From positions 1 to 41,801 of the forward strand of contig RFGU01000062.1 in NCBI GenBank assembly GCA_003696955.1: a stretch of DNA of 41,801 nucleotides, given 5' to 3'. The notes beneath the pieces were generated by a model. The model was not told the origin of the DNA. It ran no database searches and saw nothing but the letters and a program-made list of their open reading frames with translations. Position numbers and translations under genes: made by a program. Numbering within the stretch: position 1 is the first letter of the stretch; each line of letters begins with the position of its first letter. Origin of the DNA: Deltaproteobacteria bacterium. Lineage in GTDB: Bacteria > Myxococcota_A > Polyangia > Nannocystales > Nannocystaceae. Of the stretch, positions 29,927-36,467 are shown piece after piece.

Positions 29927-31072
29927 CTAGCTGCGCAGCAGGAAGTTCTTCGCCACGACCATGCGCTGGATCTGCGACGTACCCTCGTAGATCTGCATGA
30001 GTTTGGCGTCGCGCATGAGCTTCTCGACGGGATACTCCTTCGTGTAACCGTACCCGCCGAAGACCTGTACCGCGTCCGTCGTGCACTTCATCGCCAGATC
30101 CGCCCCCATGGCCTTGGCGATGGAGGATGTGCTGCTGCGACGGATCCCCTGATCCACCTCCCAGGCGGCCTTCATGTAGAGCAGCCGGGTCGCCTCGTAG
30201 GCCATGACCATCTCGGCGATCATGAACTGCACCGCCTGGTGCTGGGCGATGGGTTTCCCGAAGGTCTTGCGTTCGAGGGCGTAGGCCTTGCTCTCGTCGG
30301 CCGCCCGGCGGATGAGCCCGGCGCACTGGGCCGCAATCATGGGGCGCGACTTGTCGAAGGTCTCCATGGCGATGGCGAAACCGCCGCCGGGTTCACCGAG
30401 GAGATCGTCGTCGGTCAGGGGCACGTCCTCGAAGATCACGTCGCACGTCTCGGAGGCCCGCTGGCCGAGCTTGTTCTCCTTCTTGCCCACCGAGACGCCG
30501 TCGCGATCGGCCGGGATGACGAACGCCGTGATCCCCTTGTGCCGGGCTGCCGGATCGATGGTGGCGAAGCCCGTGAAGAACGCGGCGTGCCCGGCGTTCG
30601 TGATCCAGCGTTTCTGCCCGGTAAGGCGCCAGCCGTTGCCGTCCCTCGTAAGCCGCGTGCGCATGCCCGCCACGTCCGAGCCCGCCTCGGGCTCGCTGCA
30701 GGCGTAGCTGATGAAGCGAAGGTCCTCGGTCAGTGCCGTCAGATACTTCTGCTTCTGCGCCTCGCTGCCCGCGATGAGCAGCGGCAGCGCCCCGAGATGG
30801 TTGCACATGATGCTCGTCGCGATGGCCGCGCAGCCGTACGCCAGTTCCTCGGCGATCATGCATCCTTCGAGGGTCGAAAGGCCCAGTCCTCCGTAGGCCT
30901 CGGGAATCTCGACGTTCATCAGCCCCACGTCGAAGGCCTCGCGGAACACGTCCATGGGAAACTCCGCGGACTCGTCGTACTTCGGGGCCACGGGGATGAT
31001 GCGCTCGCGGGCGAATCGGCGGGCGGTCTCGACGAAGCCCTGTTGTTCCTCGGTCAAGGTGAGGTCGAACAT
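29927..31072 (-). CDS. acyl-CoA dehydrogenase
   Basis: This 381-residue FAD flavoenzyme introduces the alpha-beta double bond into an acyl-CoA in fatty-acid or branched-chain amino-acid breakdown. Signatures are FISYACSEPEAGSDVAGM, the FAD-binding WITNAGHAAFF, FGKPIAQHQAVQFMIAEM and QVFGGYGYTKEYPVEKLMRD. The catalytic base is the Glu of QIYEGTSQIQRMVVAK, the position used by short- and medium-chain enzymes (isovaleryl-CoA dehydrogenase has it elsewhere). The chain-length preference cannot be settled by eye. ATG 31072 has TATAGC 7 nt upstream and no ribosome site. It heads the murI operon. Confidence 0.93.
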   Translation of the reverse strand: MFDLTLTEEQQGFVETARRFARERIIPVAPKYDESAEFPMDVFREAFDVGLMNVEIPEAYGGLGLSTLEGCMIAEELAYGCAAIATSIMCNHLGALPLLIAGSEAQKQKYLTALTEDLRFISYACSEPEAGSDVAGMRTRLTRDGNGWRLTGQKRWITNAGHAAFFTGFATIDPAARHKGITAFVIPADRDGVSVGKKENKLGQRASETCDVIFEDVPLTDDDLLGEPGGGFAIAMETFDKSRPMIAAQCAGLIRRAADESKAYALERKTFGKPIAQHQAVQFMIAEMVMAYEATRLLYMKAAWEVDQGIRRSSTSSIAKAMGADLAMKCTTDAVQVFGGYGYTKEYPVEKLMRDAKLMQIYEGTSQIQRMVVAKNFLLRS

Positions 31073-31079
31073 CGGGCGG

Positions 31080-31085
31080 GCTATA
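31080..31085 (-). promoter_or_regulatory. candidate -10 (TATAGC), acyl-CoA dehydrogenase operon
   Basis: On the minus strand TATAGC is followed by 7 nt (CCGCCCG) and ATG 31072. It is the only AT-rich stretch in the 77-bp spacer after the ccm microprotein gene. Confidence 0.4.
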
Positions 31086-31149
31086 GCACAGATGCCGCCT
31101 CGGGCGGCCGCCTTCGCCCCCCGGTGGGCCGTCCGGCACGGCCACGGCG

Positions 31150-31323
31150 TCAGGTGCCGTTCGAAGTGGGCCCGTCGGTACCCGCCCGGCGGGCGGCGCG
31201 GCGCCTTCGGGCCGCGGCCCGCTCGTCCTGCGCGATCTCGGCCGCGCGGCCCCCGAGCACGAACCCGATGACGATCCCGAGCAGCAGCACCCCGGGGATG
31301 TAGACGAAGTGGGCCAGAGTCAC
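31150..31323 (-). CDS. 57-residue single-pass membrane protein at the end of the ccm cluster
   Basis: This small gene starts at GTG 31323, overlapping the ccmD stop in a GTGA junction. That coupling is the main reason to believe it. The product begins VTLAHFVYIPGVLLLGIVIG, forming one transmembrane helix (about 5-26) that ends FVLGGRAAEI. A very basic tail with ARRRRAARRAG follows, so the tail should be cytoplasmic. I do not recognise a named family. Its place as the last gene of ccmB-ccmC-ccmD suggests a small subunit or stabiliser of the CcmABCD haem-release complex, in the way CcmD is; this is inference from context. Confidence 0.65.
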   Translation of the reverse strand: MTLAHFVYIPGVLLLGIVIGFVLGGRAAEIAQDERAAARRRRAARRAGTDGPTSNGT

Positions 31324-31595
31324 GACTCGGAGGCTCCGTCGGAGAGGGAGGCGAGGTCTCGCCGCAGGCGCACGACCCGCCGATAGAGGTAGAGCACGTA
31401 GAGGGTCACCACCGTCCACAGGATCCCGTAGGCCCAGACGATGTGGGCGTAGTCCGAGGCCGTCTTGGCGGCGGCGCGGGCCTCGATCTGGCGCTCGAGT
31501 TCGATGGAGGCCAGGTCGCGCCCGACGACCGGCTCGTACGCGTCCTGGCCGCCCGGTGGCGCCGGTTGGGTGGTGGCAACGATGCGGTGGGTCAT
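31320..31595 (-). CDS. ccmD: CcmD-family haem exporter subunit
   Basis: This 91-residue protein has one transmembrane helix at about 52-72 (HIVWAYGILWTVVTLYVLYL) followed by YRRVVRLRRDLASL. That is the CcmD pattern: a helix with conserved Tyr/Ala/Trp followed by a basic, Leu-rich amphipathic tail. CcmD retains CcmC and frees haem-loaded CcmE. The N-terminal extension of about 45 residues is longer than in enterobacterial CcmD. Start choice: ATG 31595, 6 nt after GAGG; the adjacent GTG 31598 is possible. The gene lies 9 nt after the ccmC stop. Confidence 0.78.
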   Translation of the reverse strand: MTHRIVATTQPAPPGGQDAYEPVVGRDLASIELERQIEARAAAKTASDYAHIVWAYGILWTVVTLYVLYLYRRVVRLRRDLASLSDGASES

Positions 31596-31604
31596 CACGA
31601 TCCT

Positions 31605-32279
31605 CTAGGAGCTTGCCGGATCGGACCGGGCGAGGAACAGGTCGTCGAGCTGCTGCTCGGCGCGTTCGACGTGGTAGCGCACGGCCACGAGGCCGGCCAC
31701 GCACGCAGCGATGGGCGCGAGCGCGAAGAACAAGGTTCGCCACATGGACGGCGGCAAGGTCCCGACCACGTCGGTCGTTGGATGGGTCGTCTTCCAGACC
31801 TTGACCGCGTAGTAGATGACGGGCACGTCCAGGGCGCCGAAGGCGGCCAGGCCCGCAGCCAGGCGCTCGGTTCCGGCCGCCCCCTGGGTGCGCAGGAGGA
31901 CGAAGGCGCAGAACACGAGAAAGAGCAGGGCCGTGCTCACCTGCCGCGCATCCCAGGTCCAGGGCGTTCCCCACGTGGCATGGCCCCAGATGGGACCGGT
32001 CAGGAGGACGCACAGCCCCGTGACGAGCACCACCTCGCCCGCGGCCAGGCTCAGCGCCTCGGCACGGCGCGAGTTCCGCAGCAGTTGCACCGCCGCCGCG
32101 ACCCCGGACACGATCGCCGCAAGCATCATGCACCACGCCATCGGGACGTGGAAGTAGAAGATCTTCTGGACGGTCCCCATCTCGCGTTCGATGGGGGTGT
32201 CGAGGAAGACGCGAGCGACGGCCAGCGGAAACCACACCGCGGCCACGCACAACAGCACACTCCAGAGGATCCGGATCAT
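31605..32279 (-). CDS. ccmC: haem-handling protein CcmC
   Basis: This 224-residue inner-membrane protein has six hydrophobic helices. It carries the tryptophan-rich WWD motif, WGHATWGTPWTWDARQVS, that holds haem at the periplasmic face. Two flanking His candidates are present, in FYFHVPMAW and KVWKTTHPTT. CcmC loads haem onto CcmE. ATG 32279 overlaps the ccmB stop as ATGA, so translation is coupled. The frame continues open upstream within ccmB, without homology. Confidence 0.92.
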   Translation of the reverse strand: MIRILWSVLLCVAAVWFPLAVARVFLDTPIEREMGTVQKIFYFHVPMAWCMMLAAIVSGVAAAVQLLRNSRRAEALSLAAGEVVLVTGLCVLLTGPIWGHATWGTPWTWDARQVSTALLFLVFCAFVLLRTQGAAGTERLAAGLAAFGALDVPVIYYAVKVWKTTHPTTDVVGTLPPSMWRTLFFALAPIAACVAGLVAVRYHVERAEQQLDDLFLARSDPASS

Positions 32280-32989
32280 CGGCGCCTCCGTTGGGTCCGA
32301 CCGGACGGGATCGGGACGACGACCGACTCGAACACGAAGGTCGCCATCGATAGCAACAGGACCGCCACGGCCCAGACCTGGCCGACGTAGACCGCCGCCT
32401 TCGCATGGCCCTCGATGAGGGCCCGCGTGGCGACGAGGGCGAAGAGCAGCACGGGCGCCGTCAGCGGATACAGGACGACGCCCAACAGGACGCCCCGGGT
32501 GCGATCGGTCGCAAGGGCCGAGGCGAAGACCGCCCCTACGGCGACGTAGGCCAAGGACGCCCCCACGACGAGGAGCGCGAGCAGCAGGGGGCGATCGAAG
32601 AGGGCGGCCGCTTCGGGGAACAGAAACCGAAGGCCCGCGAGCTGCACGGCGGCACAGGCCACCACGACACACGTCCCCACCAGGGCCTTGGCCCCGTAGA
32701 TCGCCAGGCGTTCGACAGGGGCGACCAGCAGGGCGACGAAGGTCTCGTGCTCCCGCTCGCGCTCGAACAACCGGGTGAGCGCCAGGCTGCCGACGAAGGC
32801 CACGGAAAGCCACAACATGGCCGGCAACGACGCGCGCAACGCCTCGCCGCGCAGGGTGCCGAAGCCCACCCCGAACAGGGCCAGCACGACGACGTCGAAG
32901 AACAGGGCCGTCGCGAGCACCTCGAGATGCCGGACCTCCTGGAGCAGATCGTTGCGGGCGAGCAGCAGCGTTTGGCGGAGGCCGCGCAC
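32276..32989 (-). CDS. ccmB: ABC transporter membrane subunit CcmB
   Basis: This 237-residue protein has six transmembrane segments and is the permease partner of CcmA. Landmarks are LLLARNDLLQEVRHLE (about 9-24), FEREREHETFVALLVAPV and RTRGVLLGVVLYPLTAPVLL, which match the family. Start: GTG 32989 gives an N-terminus like that of known CcmB proteins; there is no ATG in range and no strong ribosome site. A TTG further upstream is a less likely alternative. The gene is divergent from the plus-strand secreted-protein gene and is cut off from ccmA by two opposite-strand genes. Confidence 0.85.
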   Translation of the reverse strand: MRGLRQTLLLARNDLLQEVRHLEVLATALFFDVVVLALFGVGFGTLRGEALRASLPAMLWLSVAFVGSLALTRLFEREREHETFVALLVAPVERLAIYGAKALVGTCVVVACAAVQLAGLRFLFPEAAALFDRPLLLALLVVGASLAYVAVGAVFASALATDRTRGVLLGVVLYPLTAPVLLFALVATRALIEGHAKAAVYVGQVWAVAVLLLSMATFVFESVVVPIPSGRTQRRRR

Positions 32990-33078
32990 GGCGGCCCAGA
33001 TGTAGCACAACCTGCGCCGCGGGGGTGCCCTTCCGAGCCTCCCGCCCCGCGGTGGAAGACGCTCCACGCCGGCCGCGT

Positions 33079-33084
33079 TAGGAT
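33079..33084 (+). promoter_or_regulatory. candidate -10 (TAGGAT), secreted-protein/beta-lactamase-like operon
   Basis: TAGGAT lies 13 nt before ATG 33098 and overlaps the alternative ATG 33083, which favours the later start. It sits in the 108-bp spacer shared with ccmB. Confidence 0.3.
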
Positions 33085-33097
33085 GGTCACGACCTTC

Positions 33098-34330
33098 ATG
33101 CACCGTCCCGTTCGGATCCCGTCTTCGAGTCGTCGCCTGGCCGCCGTGCTGCTTTGCGCGTGTACGTTGGGAGGGCCGGCCCAGGCCGAACCCCAGCCCC
33201 CGCCCCGGGCACCGGTGTCGGCGCCCGATCCGCGCCCCATGGCGGATGGCCGCGTCGAGGTGGGCGACGCGACACCTCCGGCACCGTCCGACGAGGTCTT
33301 GGACCACGCCGCCGTGGAAGGCGTTACCGAGCGCATCGAAGCCGGCGCGGCCCTTCCCCCGTCGTCGCAGCGGCAAGACCCCTCCTCCCATGGTCTGGGC
33401 CCCCTCGACGCGGCCACCCGTCGTTCGTTCGAGGCGATCCCCTCCGACCCGCCGCCCCCGTCGTTGACCCGCAACTCCCACTACTGGGTCTCGAACGAGC
33501 ATTCCCACTTCCTGTGGCACGATGCCATCGCCGGCGTGGGGGGTGGATACGTTGGCGTGGGCACCGACCAGAACTACCTGCTGGCCGCATGGGCGCGCAG
33601 CGAGATCGTGGTCCTGATGGACTTCGACGAAGCGATCTCCGACCTCCATCGGGTCTATGGCCTGCTGTTCTCGGATGCGCAGACCCCCGAGGACTTCGTG
33701 GCATCGTGGCGCCCCGATGCCGCGCCCCACGTCGAGGCCCGCATCGCCCTGGTCTACGCCGACGATCCCCGCCGCGAGGACATCCTGCGCGCCTTTCGCC
33801 GCAGCCGAAAACTCGTCTACGCACGCCTCCGTCGCGTGGTGCGGACCTACCGCAAGCGGGGGATCGGGACGTTCCTCACGGATCGAGAGCAGTACGACCA
33901 CGTTCGCGACCTGTGGCGAAACGGCCGCGTCTTCCCCGTGCGCGGCGACCTGACGGGCGACGCGACCATGCGGGGCATCGCCCGCGCCTTCGCGCAGGCC
34001 AACGTCCCGGTGAACGTCCTGTACCTGTCCAACGCCGAGCAGTACTTCGACTATGGGCCTTCGTTTCGGCGCAACATCGTGGAACTTCCCTTCGGCCCCC
34101 ACGCCGTCGTGCTGCGCACCCTCGGGTGGTCCGGCCACGGATTCGTCGAGGGCGAGGAGTATCACTACAACGTCCAGCCTGGGGACAACTTCGCAACGTG
34201 GATGCGAACGCGACGCGTGCGCTCGGCGGGGTTGATGCTCTCGCGCAAACGCTCGACGGACGTACCGGGTTCGTCGATCCTCGACCACGTGCCCACTCCT
34301 TCCAAGCGCCCGCCCGAACTCGCGTTGTGA
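33098..34330 (+). CDS. secreted protein of unknown function (possible LIC_10091-like family)
   Basis: This 410-residue protein has an N-terminal export signal: basic RIPSSSRRL, hydrophobic AAVLLCACTLGG, then PAQA/EPQ. Either signal peptidase I cleavage or lipidation at the second Cys is possible. A Pro-rich linker (about 25-115) leads to a compact domain. That domain contains NSHYWVSNEHSHFLWHDAIA, GGGYVGVGTDQNYLLAAWAR and SEIVVLMDFDEAISDLHRVY, suggesting a Rossmann/methyltransferase-like start, and later VPVNVLYLSNAEQYFDYGPS. From memory this resembles the uncharacterised LIC_10091-like secreted family; no enzyme activity is known to me. The start ATG 33098 is preferred over 33083. The gene is coupled by a GTGA overlap to the following serine-hydrolase gene. 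Confidence 0.6.
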   Translation: MHRPVRIPSSSRRLAAVLLCACTLGGPAQAEPQPPPRAPVSAPDPRPMADGRVEVGDATPPAPSDEVLDHAAVEGVTERIEAGAALPPSSQRQDPSSHGLGPLDAATRRSFEAIPSDPPPPSLTRNSHYWVSNEHSHFLWHDAIAGVGGGYVGVGTDQNYLLAAWARSEIVVLMDFDEAISDLHRVYGLLFSDAQTPEDFVASWRPDAAPHVEARIALVYADDPRREDILRAFRRSRKLVYARLRRVVRTYRKRGIGTFLTDREQYDHVRDLWRNGRVFPVRGDLTGDATMRGIARAFAQANVPVNVLYLSNAEQYFDYGPSFRRNIVELPFGPHAVVLRTLGWSGHGFVEGEEYHYNVQPGDNFATWMRTRRVRSAGLMLSRKRSTDVPGSSILDHVPTPSKRPPELAL

Positions 34331-35745
34331 TCGGAATTGCACGCGATGCACGACGCGCCCTCGGGCCGTGGGCGGCCGTCGCGATGGCGGCAGCTTGTGC
34401 GCGCCCGCCGCCGCCGCCGGACGCCCCCGCCGCACCAACCGCACCTGCGCCGCAGGCGCGTCGTGTTGTGGCCCATGGTGCCGACACGACGCCGTCACGG
34501 GATCGGGCCGAACCGGCCCGTTCGATCCCGCCGGCCCGCGATGCCGCGGAGGTCCCGGTCGGCGACTTCGACATGGCCCCCCTCCTCGACCGCGTTCGAC
34601 AGCGCCACCCCAAGCTCGCGGCCTCCCCGGAGACGTACCGGTTCGAGATGCTCTTGACCTGCATCGACGAGGACGACGGCGTCCCGCACGTGGCCCAAGG
34701 ACGTTTTCGCACGGACACCGAGTACGTCTACCCGGCCAGCGCGATCAAGTTGTTCGTCACGGCCGCGGCCCTCGCCTTCGTGTCGAAGGCCCGGCGCGGC
34801 GTCCCCGGACTCGACTGGGACGCCCCGTTGGCCCGATGCACCGCCTCGGGCGCATGCACGTTCGTCGAAGATCCCTCGAATCGGCTGCCGCCCCACGCCG
34901 GCATCGCCACCATCGGACACCTGGTGCGACGCGTGCACCTGGTTTCCGACAACGTTGCCTACAACACCCTCTACGACGTGGTCGGCCACGAGGAACTTCA
35001 CCGATGGGCATGGGACGCCGGCCTCGCAAGCTTGCGCGTCCACCACCGGATGTTCTCGTGGGCCCCCGCCGAGGTGCAACGGACGACCCCCGCCTTCCGC
35101 ATCGGTACGCCGCCGCACGTGGTCGCGATCCCACGGCGCACGAGCGACCTCGATCTTCCTCCGCTCCCCTTCGCGTCCACGGCGGTGGGGACCGCGCACG
35201 TCGATCCCCGCACCCGGCGTCGGGTCGCCGCCCCCATGGACTTCTCGACGAAGAACTACGCGAGCCTCGAGGACCATCACCGGCTCATCCTCTCCCTCGT
35301 GCGGCCCGACCTGCGCGCCGCATCGTCCCTGGGCCTGATCGATCCGGGGATCGACGACGATCTGCGCGAGCGCCTGGTGGCCGCCATGACCGAAGATCCG
35401 AACGCCTCCGCCGATCCCGCCTATCCCCCTCCCCATCGTGGAAAGACGGCGTTCAAACCCTTGTTGCCCGGTATCGTGCGCGTGGTGCCGGAGTCGGAGA
35501 TCGCCTACGCCAACAAGGCCGGTCGTGCCTACGGATTCCACGTGGAGAACGCCGTCATCCGGTACCGTGCCAGGACGGCGGCAGTGACGGTCTCGGTGTA
35601 CGGCAACGAAGACGGCGTGGTCAACGACGACCGCTACGACTACGACACGGTGACACGGCCGGTTCTCGCCACGGTGGGCGAGGCCGTGGCGGCCACCTGC
35701 CTCGCGTCCGCCGCCCCTGCTGCAGCGGCTACCCGAGGCCCCTGA
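34327..35745 (+). CDS. beta-lactamase/DD-peptidase-fold serine hydrolase, probable lipoprotein
   Basis: This 472-residue protein starts at GTG 34327 inside the previous stop (GTGA). A short signal with AMAAAC near residue 24 suggests a lipoprotein. A long Pro/Ala linker to about residue 75 follows. The catalytic domain shows class A-like order: S138AIK (nucleophile Ser138 and Lys141, in YVYPASAIKLFVTAAALAF), S207DN in HLVSDNVAYNTLYD, and K397AG in YANKAGRAYG in place of KTG. No ExxLN omega-loop, with its deacylating Glu, is seen between SDN and KAG. The segment between them is much longer (about 188 residues) than in true beta-lactamases. Resistance activity is therefore unlikely; a peptidase, esterase or non-catalytic role is open. 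The gene converges on ccmA and overlaps its 3' end by 17 bp. Confidence 0.78.
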   Translation: MIGIARDARRALGPWAAVAMAAACARPPPPPDAPAAPTAPAPQARRVVAHGADTTPSRDRAEPARSIPPARDAAEVPVGDFDMAPLLDRVRQRHPKLAASPETYRFEMLLTCIDEDDGVPHVAQGRFRTDTEYVYPASAIKLFVTAAALAFVSKARRGVPGLDWDAPLARCTASGACTFVEDPSNRLPPHAGIATIGHLVRRVHLVSDNVAYNTLYDVVGHEELHRWAWDAGLASLRVHHRMFSWAPAEVQRTTPAFRIGTPPHVVAIPRRTSDLDLPPLPFASTAVGTAHVDPRTRRRVAAPMDFSTKNYASLEDHHRLILSLVRPDLRAASSLGLIDPGIDDDLRERLVAAMTEDPNASADPAYPPPHRGKTAFKPLLPGIVRVVPESEIAYANKAGRAYGFHVENAVIRYRARTAAVTVSVYGNEDGVVNDDRYDYDTVTRPVLATVGEAVAATCLASAAPAAAATRGP

Positions 35746-36463
35746 CCGGGGCCTCGGCCGTGCCGAGGGCGTCGGAAAGACGCGCGGCGAAGGATGCCTC
35801 CGGTGCCCGGTCCACCCGTGCCCGCACCCGGCCCTGCTCGAGGCACACGACCCGATCGGCGAGCGAGGCGTGCACCTCGGGATCGTGGGAAGAAAGGAGC
35901 ACGGCGGCCCCCTCCTCGACGAGGCCATGGATCGCAGCGGTCACCAGCCGGCGACCGCTCGCATCGAGGGCCGTCATCGGCTCGTCGAGCAACACGAGCT
36001 GCGGGCGACCGACGAGGACCCGCGCGAAGGAAAGTCGCTGCGCCATGCCCCGGGAGAAGGTCCGCACCGGCTCGGTGGCGCGTTTTTCGAGCCCCACGCG
36101 CTCCAGAGCCGCACGCGGGTCGGCGGACGCAAGTCCCAAGGACCGCCGCAGCCGTACGAGCAGCGCGAGGTTCTCCTCCGCCGAAAGCCACGGGTACAGA
36201 TGGGTGCCATGGGCCATCCAGCCGAGGCCGCCGCGCGCCCGTGGATCGACGAGACGGCGCGGATCGCCGGCCCATGTACAGCACCCGTGGGACGGCACCT
36301 CGAGCCCGGCCGCGATGCGCAACATCGTCGTCTTTCCGGCGCCGTTCGGTCCCCAAAGGCCCACGACGGTGCCGCGCCGCACCTCGAGGTCGATGCCCCG
36401 CAGCGCCCACGTTCTCCCATAGGCTCGACCGACGTCCTCGAAGCGAAGCGGCAACAGGTCCAC
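35729..36463 (-). CDS. ccmA: haem-exporter ABC ATPase CcmA
   Basis: This 244-residue nucleotide-binding subunit powers release of holo-CcmE from CcmC. It has Walker A GPNGAGKTT, signature FSRGMAQRLSFARVLVG (SRGMAQR replaces LSGGQQQR, which is usual for CcmA), Walker B LVLLDEP followed by MTALDASG, and the switch His in LLSSHDPEV. It starts at GTG 36463, 4 nt after the stop of the 701-residue gene, hence in the ccmE-ccmF operon. Its own partner ccmB lies 2.7 kb away beyond two plus-strand genes. It ends inside a 10-bp-stem hairpin shared with the converging gene. Confidence 0.9.
   Translation of the reverse strand: MDLLPLRFEDVGRAYGRTWALRGIDLEVRRGTVVGLWGPNGAGKTTMLRIAAGLEVPSHGCCTWAGDPRRLVDPRARGGLGWMAHGTHLYPWLSAEENLALLVRLRRSLGLASADPRAALERVGLEKRATEPVRTFSRGMAQRLSFARVLVGRPQLVLLDEPMTALDASGRRLVTAAIHGLVEEGAAVLLSSHDPEVHASLADRVVCLEQGRVRARVDRAPEASFAARLSDALGTAEAPVRGLG
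35733..35757. terminator. 10-bp stem hairpin at overlapping convergent gene ends
   Basis: Arms CCGAGGCCCC (35733-35742) and GGGGCCTCGG (35748-35757) pair perfectly across the loop TGACC, which contains the stop codon of the beta-lactamase-like gene. The same DNA encodes the last codons of ccmA. No T-tract follows, but stability and position fit a bidirectional terminator. Confidence 0.5.
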
Positions 36464-36467
36464 GGCG

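Noticed and set aside
29030-31303. Plus-strand open frame over murI and the acyl-CoA dehydrogenase gene
   Set aside because: Antisense to two enzymes with all catalytic motifs intact.
33083-33097. ATG 33083 as start of the secreted protein
   Set aside because: It lies within the TAGGAT hexamer and adds no useful signal-peptide sequence; ATG 33098 is preferred, though not proven.
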